A stretch of 64,000 nucleotides of DNA. Source: Rhodobacteraceae bacterium UBA1943 (GTDB lineage Bacteria > Pseudomonadota > Alphaproteobacteria > Rhodobacterales > Rhodobacteraceae). The translations under genes were made by a program, and so were the position numbers. The DNA is taken from contig DDEX01000025.1 of the NCBI GenBank assembly GCA_002336845.1, positions 8,951 through 72,950 on the forward strand. Reading direction: 5' to 3'. Under the pieces are notes generated by a model. That model saw only the letters and a list, made by a program, of their open reading frames with translations, had not been told where the DNA came from and did no database searches. Positions 54,833 through 64,000 of this stretch are shown here, piece after piece (positions within the stretch are counted from its first letter, which is position 1; the number at the start of each line of letters is the position of its first letter).

Positions 54833-56041
54833 ATGACTGCCATTCCCCTTCTGCCCAACGCCCTTGCCCGCCGCCTTTTCCTGCACCGCCACGGGCTGGG
54901 TGATGTGCCTGCCGGCCCTGCCAAAGGCAAGGCTTTGTGCGAGGTGATCGACCGCATAGGCTTTGTGCAGGTTGACAGCATCAACACGGTCGAGCGCGCG
55001 CATCACATGATCCTGTGGTCGCGTCGTCCGACCTATCGGCCTGCGGCATTGAAGCGGCTGGCCGAGAAGGATCGCACGCTGTTCGAACACTGGACGCATG
55101 ACGCGAGCATCCTGCCCATCGCCATCTTTCCCCACTGGAAGCACCGTTTCGCCCGCGCCCACGACCGGCTGCGTGCCAACTGGAACCGATGGTTTTCCGA
55201 TGGATATGAGGCGCAGCTTGATACCATCCTGACCCGTATTGCCGCCGAAGGGCCGGTGTCGTCCACTGAAGTGGGTGAGGGAGAGGAGCGCCGCGGCGGT
55301 TGGTGGGAATGGCATCCGTCGAAAACGGCGCTGGAATGGTTGTGGCGCACCGGCCAGTTGTCAGTCACCCGGCGCGAGGGGTTCCGCAAGTATTATGACC
55401 TGACAGAGCGGGTCATCCCTGATGCTCACCGCCTGCCCGACATTCCCGGCCCCGACCATATTGACTGGGCCTGTTCAACCGCGCTGGACCGTCTTGGCTT
55501 TGCCACCACTGGCGAATTGCAGGCCTATTGGAACGCGATCACGCCCGAGGAGTCGAAGGCCTGGGCAAGGGCCGAACTGGCCGCCGGTCGGCTGATCGAG
55601 GTGGATATCGAGGGCGCAGAAGGCAAGCCTCGCCGCAGCCTCGCTCGTCCCGATCTATTGACCGAGGCGGCCGCCTTGTCGCCCGCGCCGACCCGCTTGC
55701 GCATCCTGTCGCCCTTCGATCCCGCCCTGCGCGACAGGGCGCGCGCCGAGCGGCTGTTCGGGTTCTTTTACCGGATTGAGGTCTTCGTGCCCGAAGCCAA
55801 GCGGCAATACGGCTATTACGTCTTTCCGGTGATGGAGGGTGAGCGTCTGATCGGCCGGATCGACGCCAAGGCGTTTCGTGACCAATCCACCCTTCGCGTG
55901 CGCGCCTATTGGCCGGAACCCCGCCAGACCATGCCCAAGGCCCGCCTTGCCCGGTTGGAGGCGGAACTCTCGCGGCTTGCCGACTTCGCGGGCTGCGACA
56001 GGGTGGAGTTTGTCGAGGGCTGGCTACGCGACGGAAGCTGA
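54833..56041 (+). CDS. winged-helix protein of the YcaQ/AlkX family
   Basis: 402 residues from ATG at 54,833, where coding character begins. The family YcaQ in E. coli is a DNA glycosylase that unhooks interstrand crosslinks. Features: N-terminal LARRLFLHRHGLG and IDRIGFVQVDSINTVERAHHMILWSR, the QxD-type catalytic segment (FVQVDSI) and winged-helix body. Activity is inferred from family. Confidence 0.88.
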   Translation: MTAIPLLPNALARRLFLHRHGLGDVPAGPAKGKALCEVIDRIGFVQVDSINTVERAHHMILWSRRPTYRPAALKRLAEKDRTLFEHWTHDASILPIAIFPHWKHRFARAHDRLRANWNRWFSDGYEAQLDTILTRIAAEGPVSSTEVGEGEERRGGWWEWHPSKTALEWLWRTGQLSVTRREGFRKYYDLTERVIPDAHRLPDIPGPDHIDWACSTALDRLGFATTGELQAYWNAITPEESKAWARAELAAGRLIEVDIEGAEGKPRRSLARPDLLTEAAALSPAPTRLRILSPFDPALRDRARAERLFGFFYRIEVFVPEAKRQYGYYVFPVMEGERLIGRIDAKAFRDQSTLRVRAYWPEPRQTMPKARLARLEAELSRLADFAGCDRVEFVEGWLRDGS

Positions 56042-56086
56042 CGGCGCGGGCGTTTCACCAGCGGAAACGCCCAACCCGGATGCCTC

Positions 56087-56584
56087 ATGTCTCGCCTTTT
56101 TCAAACCTATGCCACGCCCCTGATCACGGGGCTTTTCCTTGTCTCGCTGGTCTCGGGCGTTGCCCTGTTCTTCCACATCGGCCCCGGCGGCTTTCACGGT
56201 ATGCACGAATGGCTTTCCATGGTGCTGATCGTGCCGTTCGTGCTGCACATCTGGAAAAACTGGCGGCCTATGACCGCCTATCTGCGTCGCGCGCCCATGG
56301 CCTATGCACTGGTGCTGTCCCTTGGTGCGGCGCTGGCCTTCCTTTATCCCATCGGATCGGGAACCGGCGCCGGTGGGCCACCGCAATTCGCCTTTGCCGA
56401 AAGGGTGCTGGCCGCGACGCCCGCCGAACTGGCCCCGGCGCTGCATGTCACGCCAGAGGCGCTGACCGCCGCCCTTGCCGCGCAGGGCATTCCGGCGCAA
56501 CCGGATGCCCCTCTGGCGCAACTCGCCACCGCCTCCGGTAAGTCGAGCGAGCAAGTTCTGCAGGTTCTGAACAGCCTGCCCTGA
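56087..56584 (+). CDS. DUF4405 membrane protein
   Basis: 165 residues with three N-terminal helices typical of the DUF4405/cytochrome b-like fold: PLITGLFLVSLVSGVALFF, HEWLSMVLIVPFVLHIWKNW and ALVLSLGAALAFLYP. His in HEWL and HIWKNW could bind heme. The C-terminal half is Ala-rich and soluble. Unknown role. Confidence 0.8.
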   Translation: MSRLFQTYATPLITGLFLVSLVSGVALFFHIGPGGFHGMHEWLSMVLIVPFVLHIWKNWRPMTAYLRRAPMAYALVLSLGAALAFLYPIGSGTGAGGPPQFAFAERVLAATPAELAPALHVTPEALTAALAAQGIPAQPDAPLAQLATASGKSSEQVLQVLNSLP

Positions 56585-56595
56585 TCCCGCGGCGG

Positions 56596-58389
56596 TCACT
56601 CGGTCAGGGCGCTTGACTCATAAAGCGCCCTGAACCGCCCGCCTATCGCCAGCAGCTCTGCCAGACTGCCTTCCTCGACCACCCGGCCCTCTTCCAGATA
56701 GCAGATGCGGTCAGCGTGGATCACCGTCGAAAGGCGGTGCGCCACCATGATCGTGGTCCGCCCTTCCGCCAATGCGCGTAACTCGTCGCGTACCCCGCGT
56801 TCGGACAGGTTGTCCAAGGCACTGGTCGCCTCATCCAGAATCAGGATCGAGGCGTTTTTCAGCACCGCCCGCGCAATGGCGATGCGCTGACGCTGACCGC
56901 CCGACAGAAAGGCGCCGTTCTCGCCGATGGGCGTCTCATAGCCCTGATCCAGCGCCAGAATGAACTCATGCGCCTGCGCCACTCGCGCGGCCTCTTCCAC
57001 CTCGGCATCGGTGGCGTCCCGCCGCCCCAGCCGGATATTTTCGCGTACCGTGTTGGAAAACAGGAACGTCTCCTGCCCCACATAGGACACGGCGGCCCGC
57101 AACGAGGCCGTGGTGGCCGCGCGCAAATCCATGCCGTTGATCGTCACCGCCCCGCTTGTCGGGTCTTGCAACCGCAGGATCATGTTCAGCAGGGTCGATT
57201 TCCCGCCGCCAGACGGGCCGACAAAGGCAATGGTCTGTCCCGCCTTGCAGGTCAGGCTCACATGGTCCAGCGCCCGCTTGCCGCCCTGATATTCGAACAC
57301 CACGTCGTCAAACCGCACCTCATGCGGTGGCGGGGGCAGGGGCCGGGCATCGGGCGCCTCGACCAGCACCTCCTGCCGGTCCATGATGTCGAACACCAGT
57401 TGAACACCGACCAGCGCCGCCTCTACCTGCACCCGCGTCTGCGACAGCCGCCGCGCCGGGTCATAGGCCATCAGCAGGGCCGTGACGAAAGACATGAGCT
57501 GCCCCGGCGAGGTTGTGGTTCCGCCCGCAAGACTGGTGGTGGAAATCAAGAGGATCGCCGCGATGCACAGGCCCGCCAGCACATCCAGCATCGGCACGGT
57601 GATGGATTGCAGCCGCACCATGGCGTTCTGCCGCCGCTCCACCTCGCGGACGGCGGTGTTCATCCGGTCGGTCATCAATCCTTCCAGATGGAAGGTCTTG
57701 ATGATCCGCACCCCGGCTGCGGTTTCCTGCAAGATCTTGTAGATTTCGGAAACCGACGACAGCTCCTTGCCCGCCACCGCCCGCACCCGGCTCAGGATCA
57801 GCCGCAGCCCCAGCGCCGCAACCGGCCCCACGATCAGGAATAGCACCGAAAGCAGCGCGTGCTGCCAGAACATCACCGCGACCAGCCCGATGAAGGTCAG
57901 CAAATCGCGCACCAGCCCCAGAACCACCGCATCGATCAACTGTCGGGACGAGGCCGCACCCTGCGTGACCCGCATCAGGATGTCCGAGGAATCGGTGGCG
58001 CTGAAAAAGGCCGCGTCCTGACGGAGCAGCTTGCTGAAAACGCGAGTCTGAATTTGCGCTACGATGCGGTTGCCCGCCTTGGCCAGCATCACTTGCTGCA
58101 AATAGGTCATCGCCCCGCGGATCAGGAAAACCAGCGTGACCGCGCCCGCGACCAGAAAAATCTTTTGCCGGTTGCCGGGTGAGGAGATCGCGTCGAAAAA
58201 CGCCTGCATGATCCAGGCCGAAGCGGCGGTCGAGGCGGCAACCCCAATCATGGCCAGAACGGCCAGCGCATAGGTAAGCCGCTGGCCCGGCACGTTTTCA
58301 CGGAACACCCGCGCCACCGCACCCTGCGACCAGCCCCGGCCCAGAAGCCGCGACAGAAGTCCCGAAAAGGTTCGACCTACAACAGACAC
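56596..58389 (-). CDS. ABC exporter, fused permease/ATPase (MsbA-like)
   Basis: 597 residues: N-terminal six-helix transmembrane domain (about residues 40-320), then nucleotide-binding domain with Walker A GPSGGGKST, signature LSGGQRQR, Walker B LILDEATSALD and switch His in VAHRLST. Acts as a homodimer exporting lipids or hydrophobic compounds; similar to MsbA and multidrug exporters. Single gene, no partner. Confidence 0.92.
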   Translation of the reverse strand: MSVVGRTFSGLLSRLLGRGWSQGAVARVFRENVPGQRLTYALAVLAMIGVAASTAASAWIMQAFFDAISSPGNRQKIFLVAGAVTLVFLIRGAMTYLQQVMLAKAGNRIVAQIQTRVFSKLLRQDAAFFSATDSSDILMRVTQGAASSRQLIDAVVLGLVRDLLTFIGLVAVMFWQHALLSVLFLIVGPVAALGLRLILSRVRAVAGKELSSVSEIYKILQETAAGVRIIKTFHLEGLMTDRMNTAVREVERRQNAMVRLQSITVPMLDVLAGLCIAAILLISTTSLAGGTTTSPGQLMSFVTALLMAYDPARRLSQTRVQVEAALVGVQLVFDIMDRQEVLVEAPDARPLPPPPHEVRFDDVVFEYQGGKRALDHVSLTCKAGQTIAFVGPSGGGKSTLLNMILRLQDPTSGAVTINGMDLRAATTASLRAAVSYVGQETFLFSNTVRENIRLGRRDATDAEVEEAARVAQAHEFILALDQGYETPIGENGAFLSGGQRQRIAIARAVLKNASILILDEATSALDNLSERGVRDELRALAEGRTTIMVAHRLSTVIHADRICYLEEGRVVEEGSLAELLAIGGRFRALYESSALTE

Positions 58390-58571
58390 GGCGGGTTTTC
58401 ATCCTTGCAATGATCCCGCACCCCTAGCGCAGGCGCGATGAAAGGGCAAATGCGGGCTTTCCGCCGAGCTGTGCCGTTGGCGCAGGAAAGCCTTGCATCG
58501 CCTGCGGATCGGTCCTATATCGCGTCCAACAGCGCGTCCGGTCTCCACCCCCGGATGAACCGAACCACACC

Positions 58572-58600
58572 GACGGGCCGCTGGTCCGTCTTTTTGTTTT
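58572..58600 (+). terminator. terminator-like hairpin in the rimP leader
   Basis: GACGGGCC-GCT-GGTCCGTC (eight pairs, one wobble) is followed by TTTTTGTTTTT, ten bases before the rimP ATG. Its position fits transcription attenuation of the rimP-nusA-infB operon. Confidence 0.75.
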
Positions 58601-58610
58601 TGGAACCTAT

Positions 58611-59219
58611 ATGAGCGATCTGGTCGCCAAAACCGCCATCGACCGCCGCCTTGCCGAAATCGTCGGCCCGGTGATCGAAGGCTTGGGCTTTGAACTGATC
58701 CGTCTGCGCCTGATGGGCGGCGGCGGCAAGGCCCGCATCCTGCAAATCATGGCCGACCGCCCCGAAGGCGGCATTGGTGTGGACGAGCTTGGCGATATTT
58801 CCACCGCCGTGTCCGCCGTGATGGACGTGGAAGACCCGATCGAGGAAAACTACACGCTGGAACTGTCCTCGCCCGGCATCGACCGGCCGCTGACACGCCT
58901 GAAGGATTTCGAGATCTGGAAGGGCTGGGAGGCGCGGATCGAGACGATCGAGCTGATCGACGGGCGTCGCCGCTTCAAGGGCGGGCTGATGGGGGTCGAG
59001 GGCGACGAGGTGCTGATCGAGATCGAAGAAGGCGGGCAGGATGTTACCATCGGCCTGAAATTTGACTGGCTGTCGGATGCCAAGCTGATCCTGACCGATG
59101 AGTTGATCGCCGAGATGCTGCGCCAGAAAAAGGTTGCCGAACCTGCCGAGGGCGAGTTCGACGAAATCGAAGAAACCGACGGGGACGACGAAGAAGCCCC
59201 CGAACCGACCAAACACTGA
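58611..59219 (+). CDS. rimP: ribosome maturation factor RimP
   Basis: 202 residues. N-terminal domain with [17 protein letters not shown]-terminal SH3-like domain with [10 protein letters not shown]. Acidic C-terminal tail ([15 protein letters not shown]) is typical for Rhodobacterales. Needed for 30S maturation. Leads rimP-nusA-ylxR-infB. Confidence 0.95.
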   Translation: MSDLVAKTAIDRRLAEIVGPVIEGLGFELIRLRLMGGGGKARILQIMADRPEGGIGVDELGDISTAVSAVMDVEDPIEENYTLELSSPGIDRPLTRLKDFEIWKGWEARIETIELIDGRRRFKGGLMGVEGDEVLIEIEEGGQDVTIGLKFDWLSDAKLILTDELIAEMLRQKKVAEPAEGEFDEIEETDGDDEEAPEPTKH

Positions 59220-59237
59220 TAAGCCGGGAGAGACCCA

Positions 59238-60851
59238 ATGGCGATTACTTCTGCCAACCAGCTTGAACTGCTCCAGACCGCCGAAGCGGTCGCGCGGGAA
59301 AAGATGATCGATGCCGAATTGGTCATTCAGGCGATGGAAGACAGCCTCGCCCGTGCGGCCAAGTCGCGGTATGGCGCGGAAATGGACATCCGGGTGAAGA
59401 TCGACCGCAAGACCGGCCGCGCCACCTTTTCCCGTATCCGCACCGTGGTCGAGGATGAGGCGCTGGAAAATCACCACGCGCAGATGACGGTCAAGCAGGC
59501 CAAGGGTTATCTGCCCGATCCGCAGATTGGCGACGAGATCGTGGACGAGGTTCCCCCGGTCGATCTGGGCCGCATCGCCGCGCAATCGGCCAAGCAGGTC
59601 ATCCTGCAAAAAGTGCGCGAGGCCGAGCGCGACCGCCAGTTCGACGAATTCAAGGACCGCAAGGGCACCATCATCAACGGTCAGGTCAAGCGCGAGGAAT
59701 ACGGCAATATCATCGTCGATATCGGCCGTGGCGAAGCGATCCTGCGTCGCAACGAAAAGATCGGCCGTGAGGCCTATCGCCCCGGCGACCGCATCCGCTG
59801 CTATATCAAGGATGTGCGCCGCGAACCGCGCGGCCCGCAGGTCTTCCTGTCGCGGACCGATCCGCAGTTCATGGCCGAGTTGTTCAAGATGGAAGTGCCG
59901 GAAATCTATGACGGCATCATCGAGATCAAGGCTTGCGCCCGCGATCCGGGGTCGCGCGCCAAGATTGCCGTGATTTCTTATGACAACTCCATCGACCCGG
60001 TGGGCGCCTGCGTCGGTATGCGCGGCAGCCGGGTTCAGGCCGTTGTGAACGAGCTTCAGGGCGAAAAGATCGACATCATTCCGTGGAATGGCGATCAGGC
60101 CACCTTCCTTGTGAACGCGCTGCAACCTGCAGAAGTGTCGAAGGTCGTGTTCGACGAAGAGGCTGGCAAGATCGAGGTCGTGGTGCCGGATGAGCAGCTT
60201 TCGCTGGCCATCGGGCGGCGCGGGCAGAACGTGCGTCTGGCCAGCCAGTTGACCGGCATGGACATCGACATCATGACCGAGACCGAAGAATCGGCGCGTC
60301 GTCAGGCCGAATTCACCGAACGCACCAAGCTGTTCATGGACACGCTGGATGTGGACGAGATGATGGCGCAGCTTCTGGTTTCCGAAGGGTTCACCAACCT
60401 TCAGGAAGTGGCCTATGTCGATCAGGATGAGCTTTTGTCGATCGACGGCTTCGATGAAGGCACGGCCGATGAGTTGCAGGCCCGCGCCCGCGATTATCTG
60501 GAAGAACAGTCCAAAAAGGCGCTTCAGGCCGCCCGCGATGCGGGTGTTGACGAGACGCTGATTGAATTTGACGGCCTGACCCCCCAGATGCTGGAGGCGC
60601 TGGGCAAGGAAGGTATCAAGACGCTGGAAGACTTCGCGACCTGCGCCGACTGGGAGCTGGCAGGCGGCTGGACCACCGAGAATGGCCAGCGCAAGAAAGA
60701 CGAAGGCATTCTGGAAAAGTTCGATATGAGCCTGGAAGAGGCCCAGCATCTGGTGATGACCGCCCGAGTCATGCTGGGTTGGGTCGATCCGACCCTGGCC
60801 GAAGCGGCCTCTGAAGAAGATGTCGCTGAAGACGAGGAGGCCGAGGCCTGA
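59238..60851 (+). CDS. nusA: transcription termination/antitermination protein NusA
   Basis: 537 residues: N-terminal RNA polymerase-binding domain, S1 domain ([26 protein letters not shown] region), KH1 and KH2 domains ([41 protein letters not shown]), and C-terminal helix-hairpin-helix acidic repeats ([35 protein letters not shown]). Starts 18 bp after rimP. Confidence 0.96.
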   Translation: MAITSANQLELLQTAEAVAREKMIDAELVIQAMEDSLARAAKSRYGAEMDIRVKIDRKTGRATFSRIRTVVEDEALENHHAQMTVKQAKGYLPDPQIGDEIVDEVPPVDLGRIAAQSAKQVILQKVREAERDRQFDEFKDRKGTIINGQVKREEYGNIIVDIGRGEAILRRNEKIGREAYRPGDRIRCYIKDVRREPRGPQVFLSRTDPQFMAELFKMEVPEIYDGIIEIKACARDPGSRAKIAVISYDNSIDPVGACVGMRGSRVQAVVNELQGEKIDIIPWNGDQATFLVNALQPAEVSKVVFDEEAGKIEVVVPDEQLSLAIGRRGQNVRLASQLTGMDIDIMTETEESARRQAEFTERTKLFMDTLDVDEMMAQLLVSEGFTNLQEVAYVDQDELLSIDGFDEGTADELQARARDYLEEQSKKALQAARDAGVDETLIEFDGLTPQMLEALGKEGIKTLEDFATCADWELAGGWTTENGQRKKDEGILEKFDMSLEEAQHLVMTARVMLGWVDPTLAEAASEEDVAEDEEAEA

Positions 60852-60873
60852 TCTCAGGCCTCGGAGGACGACC

Positions 60874-61512
60874 GTGACACGCGGTGGCCGGGAAGATACG
60901 CACGATGCGCCGGAACGAAAGTGCATCGTTTCTGGCGAAAGCCAGCCGAAGGCGGGGCTGATCCGGTTTTGTGTCGGGCCTGATGGCATGATCGTGCCCG
61001 ATGTGCTGAACCGGCTGCCCGGCAGGGGCATCTATGTGGCGGCGGACCGGGCGGCGATTGCCAAGGCGGCGGCGAAGGGGCTGTTTTCCCGTGCTGCACG
61101 CCAGCCGGTAAAGTCGCCCGAGGGGCTGGCCGATCTGGTGGAAGCGTTGCTGGCGCGGCGGGTGGTCGATCTGATCTCGATGGCGCGCAAGGCCAGCGGG
61201 GCGGTCACGGGGTTTGAGAAGGTGAAGGACTGGCTGGTCAAGGACAGGGCGAAAGTGCTGATCCAGGCCAGCGACGGGTCGGAACGCGGCAAGGACAAGC
61301 TGTACCCGCCCGAGGGCGATGAGAGCCGGTTTATCGGCTGTTTGACCTCGGGGGAATTGGGTTTGGCTTTCGGTCGCGAACGTGCGATACACGCCGCGCT
61401 TGCGGCTGGTGGACTCACGACCCGTGTTGTAGAGGAAGCGGCAAGGCTGGCTGGTGTGCGTGGGCAGACCGGGCAGCAGGATGGCGGTGAGACCGCCTTG
61501 AAGGATACGTAG
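60874..61512 (+). CDS. YlxR/DUF448 RNA-binding protein fused to L7Ae-like domain
   Basis: 212 residues from GTG at 60,874, preceded by GGAGG; the upstream open frame overlaps nusA. N-terminal YlxR domain with ERKCIVSGE and [10 protein letters not shown]-terminal ribosomal L7Ae-like (YlxQ) part with [17 protein letters not shown]. This fusion between nusA and infB is the normal Alphaproteobacterial arrangement. Confidence 0.93.
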   Translation: MTRGGREDTHDAPERKCIVSGESQPKAGLIRFCVGPDGMIVPDVLNRLPGRGIYVAADRAAIAKAAAKGLFSRAARQPVKSPEGLADLVEALLARRVVDLISMARKASGAVTGFEKVKDWLVKDRAKVLIQASDGSERGKDKLYPPEGDESRFIGCLTSGELGLAFGRERAIHAALAAGGLTTRVVEEAARLAGVRGQTGQQDGGETALKDT

Positions 61513-61517
61513 GACGC

Positions 61518-64000
61518 ATGAGCGATACTGACGGCAAGAAACCCCTCGGTCTGGGTGGGGCCCCGCGTTCGGGGCAGGTGAAGCAAAGCTTCTCCCACGG
61601 CCGGACCCATGCGGTGGTGGTCGAAACCAAACGCAAGCGGGTGGTTGTTCCAACGCCGGGGCAAAAGCCAGCCGGCGCAGGTGGCGCTGCCACCAATCTG
61701 GGGGATCCGTCCAAGCGGCCCGCAGGCATTTCGGATGCCGAAATGGAACGGCGCCTGATGGCGCTGCGCCAGGCCAAGGCACGCGAGCAGGAAGAGGCTG
61801 CCAAGCGCGCCGAAGACGAGCGCCTGCGCGAAGAAGACCGCCAGCGCCGCCGCGAGGAGTTCGAAGCCAAGGAACGCGAAGAGCGTGCCCGTGAGGCTGC
61901 CCTGCGCGCCAAGGCCGAAGAAGAAGAACGCGCCCGTCAGGAAGCTGCTGCCGAGGCCGCGGCCAAGGCGGCACAGCGCAAGGCCGACATTCTGGGCACC
62001 CAGCGCCGCCAGCCGGCCAAGCCCGAGCCTGAGCCTGCGGCTGCCGCAGCTCCGGCCACCAAAGACCGTTCTACCGGCGTCAGCCGTCCGCGCCCCGGCG
62101 CGGATACCGCCGCGCCCCAGCCCGGCGATGCCGACCGTGGTGCCAAGCCCGGCCTCTCGCCGCGCAAGACCGACCGCGAGCGCGAAGACCGTGATCGTGG
62201 TGCCAAGGGCAAGGGCGACGAAGGCCGCCGTTCGGGCAAGCTGACCCTGTCTGATGCCGTCTCGGATGAAGGCGGGCGTCAGCGCAGCCTTGCCGCGATG
62301 AAGCGCAAGCAGGAAAAAGCCCGGCAAAAGGCCATGGGCTTCAACAAGCCCGAAAAGCAGGCCCGCGACGTGCAGTTGCCGGAAACCATTGTGGTTTCGG
62401 AACTTGCGAACCGTATGGCCGAACGTGCTGCCGACGTGGTCAAGGCCCTGATGAAGATGGGCATGATGGTCACGATGAACCAGGCCATCGACGCCGACAC
62501 GGCGGAACTGGTGATCGAGGAATTCGGCCACCGCGCGGTGCGCGTGACCGATGCCGACGTGGAACAGGCGATCGACACCGTTGCCGACAAGACCGAAGAT
62601 CTGGTGACGCGCCCGCCGATCGTGACCATCATGGGTCACGTCGATCACGGTAAGACCAGCTTGCTGGATGCGATCCGCAAGGCCAATGTCGTGTCGGGCG
62701 AAGCCGGTGGCATCACCCAGCACATCGGTGCCTACCAGATCGTCACCCAGCACGAGGGCGTCGACCGGGCGATCACCTTCATCGACACGCCCGGTCACGA
62801 GGCCTTCACGGCCATGCGTGCTCGTGGCGCCAAGGTGACCGACATCGCCATCCTCGTCGTCGCGGCCGACGACGGGGTCATGCCTCAGACGATCGAGGCG
62901 CTCAACCACGCGCAAGCGGCCGACGTGCCGATCGTCGTGGCGGTCAACAAGATCGACAAGGAGGGGGCCAACCCCGACAAGATCCGCCAGCAGCTCACCG
63001 AGTACAACCTCGTGGCCGAGGAGTATGGCGGCGACACGATGTTCGTCGAGGTGTCGGCCCGCGAGAAGATCAACATCGATGGGCTTCTGGAGGCCGTGCT
63101 GCTGACGGCCGACGCAGCGCTAGACCTGCGGGCCAACCCCGACACCGATGCTCGAGGCGTGGCCATTGAGGCCAACCTCGACCGCGGCCGCGGTGCAACT
63201 GCAACGGTTCTCGTCCAGCAGGGCACCCTGCGCGTCGGCGACGCGATCGTCACCGGCTCGGCCCACGGCCGGGTCCGGGCGCTGCTCGACGAGCATGGCA
63301 ACCACCTCGACGTCGCGACGCCGTCACGCCCGGTGCAGGTGCTCGGGCTGTCCTCCGTGCCCCGCGCCGGCGACACCTTCGTTGTTGCTCCCGACGACCG
63401 CACCGCCCGGCAGATCGCCGAGCGTCGTGAGGCCGCCGACCGACAGGCCTCACTGGCCAAGGCTCGCAAGCGGATCAGCCTCGAAGACCTCAACCAGGCC
63501 CTGGCGGCCGGGCGGGTCGAGACCCTCAACCTCATCCTCAAGGGTGACGTCTCCGGGTCGGTCGAGGCGCTGGAAGATGCGTTGCTGCAGATCGACGTGG
63601 GCGAGGAGGTCGACCTGCGCATCATCGACCGTGGCGTCGGTGCGATCACGCTCAACAACATCAACCTCGCCATGGCGTCCAACGCGGTCATCATCGGCTT
63701 CAACGTCCGCGCCGAAGGCCAGAACGCCGAGGTCGCCGACCGTGAAGGTGTCGAGATCCGCTACTACACGGTGATCTACCAGGCGATCGACGAGATCGAG
63801 GCGGCCCTCAAGGGCATGCTCAAGCCCGAATACGAAGAGGTGTCCCTGGGCACCGCGGAGATCCGCGAGATCTTCCGGTCGAGCAAGTTCGGCAACATCG
63901 CCGGCTCGCTCGTCCGCTCGGGCGAGATCCGCCGTGGCGCCAAGGCGCGGATCACCCGCCGCGGGGTCGTCGTGGGCGAGAACATCGAGATCGCCGGACT
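61518..64000 (+). CDS. infB: translation initiation factor IF-2, chimeric and running off the window
   Basis: Open from ATG at 61,518 to the end of the window (827 complete codons and two bases; 3' end not in window). N-terminus and charged linker are Rhodobacterales-like ([20 protein letters not shown]). G domain: GHVDHGKT at residues 373-380, DTPGH at 423-427, NKID at 477-480. From about residue 408 on, the protein and codons are actinobacterial in character ([48 protein letters not shown]), with CTC as the dominant leucine codon. The frame is preserved across the join. Either a misassembly or a recombinant gene; see the junction entry. Confidence 0.9.
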   Translation, partial: MSDTDGKKPLGLGGAPRSGQVKQSFSHGRTHAVVVETKRKRVVVPTPGQKPAGAGGAATNLGDPSKRPAGISDAEMERRLMALRQAKAREQEEAAKRAEDERLREEDRQRRREEFEAKEREERAREAALRAKAEEEERARQEAAAEAAAKAAQRKADILGTQRRQPAKPEPEPAAAAAPATKDRSTGVSRPRPGADTAAPQPGDADRGAKPGLSPRKTDREREDRDRGAKGKGDEGRRSGKLTLSDAVSDEGGRQRSLAAMKRKQEKARQKAMGFNKPEKQARDVQLPETIVVSELANRMAERAADVVKALMKMGMMVTMNQAIDADTAELVIEEFGHRAVRVTDADVEQAIDTVADKTEDLVTRPPIVTIMGHVDHGKTSLLDAIRKANVVSGEAGGITQHIGAYQIVTQHEGVDRAITFIDTPGHEAFTAMRARGAKVTDIAILVVAADDGVMPQTIEALNHAQAADVPIVVAVNKIDKEGANPDKIRQQLTEYNLVAEEYGGDTMFVEVSAREKINIDGLLEAVLLTADAALDLRANPDTDARGVAIEANLDRGRGATATVLVQQGTLRVGDAIVTGSAHGRVRALLDEHGNHLDVATPSRPVQVLGLSSVPRAGDTFVVAPDDRTARQIAERREAADRQASLAKARKRISLEDLNQALAAGRVETLNLILKGDVSGSVEALEDALLQIDVGEEVDLRIIDRGVGAITLNNINLAMASNAVIIGFNVRAEGQNAEVADREGVEIRYYTVIYQAIDEIEAALKGMLKPEYEEVSLGTAEIREIFRSSKFGNIAGSLVRSGEIRRGAKARITRRGVVVGENIEIAG
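62655..62738 (+). other. probable chimeric junction inside infB
   Basis: Interval in which the sequence changes from alphaproteobacterial to actinobacterial. Left of it: [18 protein letters not shown] with CTG/TTG leucines. Right of it: [13 protein letters not shown] and onwards. The stretch encoding [11 protein letters not shown] (62,706-62,738) is conserved in both groups and is the likely point of the join. Confidence 0.75.

Noticed and set aside
58515..61031. 838-codon minus-strand open frame opposite rimP and nusA
   Set aside because: Shadow of two well-defined genes; no domain recognised and no ribosome binding site.
61032..62915. 627-codon minus-strand open frame opposite infB
   Set aside because: Antisense to the charged linker of IF-2; repetitive composition explains the long open frame.

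Overview
The window reads as a chromosomal segment of a high-GC alphaproteobacterium of the Rhodobacterales type. Reasons: the gene content and order (leucyl aminopeptidase / NlpC-P60 / DUF2794; rimP-nusA-ylxR-infB), an aerobic cobG/cobF cobalamin pathway, an IalB-family protein, and typical intergenic repeats of the group. No rRNA, tRNA, CRISPR array or intact insertion sequence was seen. The last ~1.3 kb does not fit: infB changes inside its GTPase domain, in frame, from an alphaproteobacterial sequence to one that looks actinobacterial in protein sequence and codon use. I read this as a probable assembly chimera (metagenomic contig), so nothing after about 62,655-62,738 should be assigned to the host without checking.

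Layout. (1) 1-11,053: a soluble di-iron monooxygenase (SDIMO, MimABCD/PrmABCD propane-phenol type) operon on the minus strand: hydroxylase alpha, reductase, hydroxylase beta, coupling protein, amidohydrolase, DUF59 Fe-S assembly protein, dedicated GroEL-like chaperonin, zinc alcohol dehydrogenase. A convergent sigma54 activator lies at its far end. (2) 11,054-11,774: a 720-bp control region with a good sigma54 (-24/-12) site facing the monooxygenase and a cluster of TGTTAC/GTAACA repeats. (3) 11,775-16,044: a cassette of unknown genes including a WD40-like protein, then an rpoN (sigma54) gene. (4) 16,045-17,407: a decayed remnant of an ABC transporter binding protein and an FMN alpha-hydroxyacid oxidase. 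(5) 17,400-22,574: an iron uptake operon (siderophore receptor, PiuC-type dioxygenase, ExbB, ExbD, TonB). (6) 22,717-41,085: a large aerobic cobalamin cluster (cobQ, cobO, DUF1636, cobW, cobN, cobG, cobH, cobI, cobJ, cobK, cobL, cobE, cobM, cobB, cobA, cbiM, cobF, bluB) with three cobalamin riboswitches. (7) 41,124-41,815: ribH under an FMN riboswitch. (8) 41,962-58,389: housekeeping and accessory genes (DUF4153-like membrane protein with a two-component system, methyltransferase, carbonic anhydrase, aminopeptidase, NlpC/P60, asparaginase, IalB, RlmN, CPA2 antiporter, YcaQ-like protein, ABC exporter). (9) 58,611-64,000: rimP-nusA-ylxR-infB.

How the parts work together. The first 16 kb looks like a self-contained alkane/phenol oxidation module: catalytic subunits, folding and metal-cluster helpers, the downstream alcohol dehydrogenase, its own enhancer-binding protein, a sigma54 promoter with upstream repeats, and a nearby sigma54 gene. 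The cob cluster covers most steps from uroporphyrinogen III to adenosylcobyric acid plus the lower-ligand enzyme BluB. CobS/CobT, CobC/CobD, CobP, CobU and CobV are not in the window and would have to lie elsewhere.
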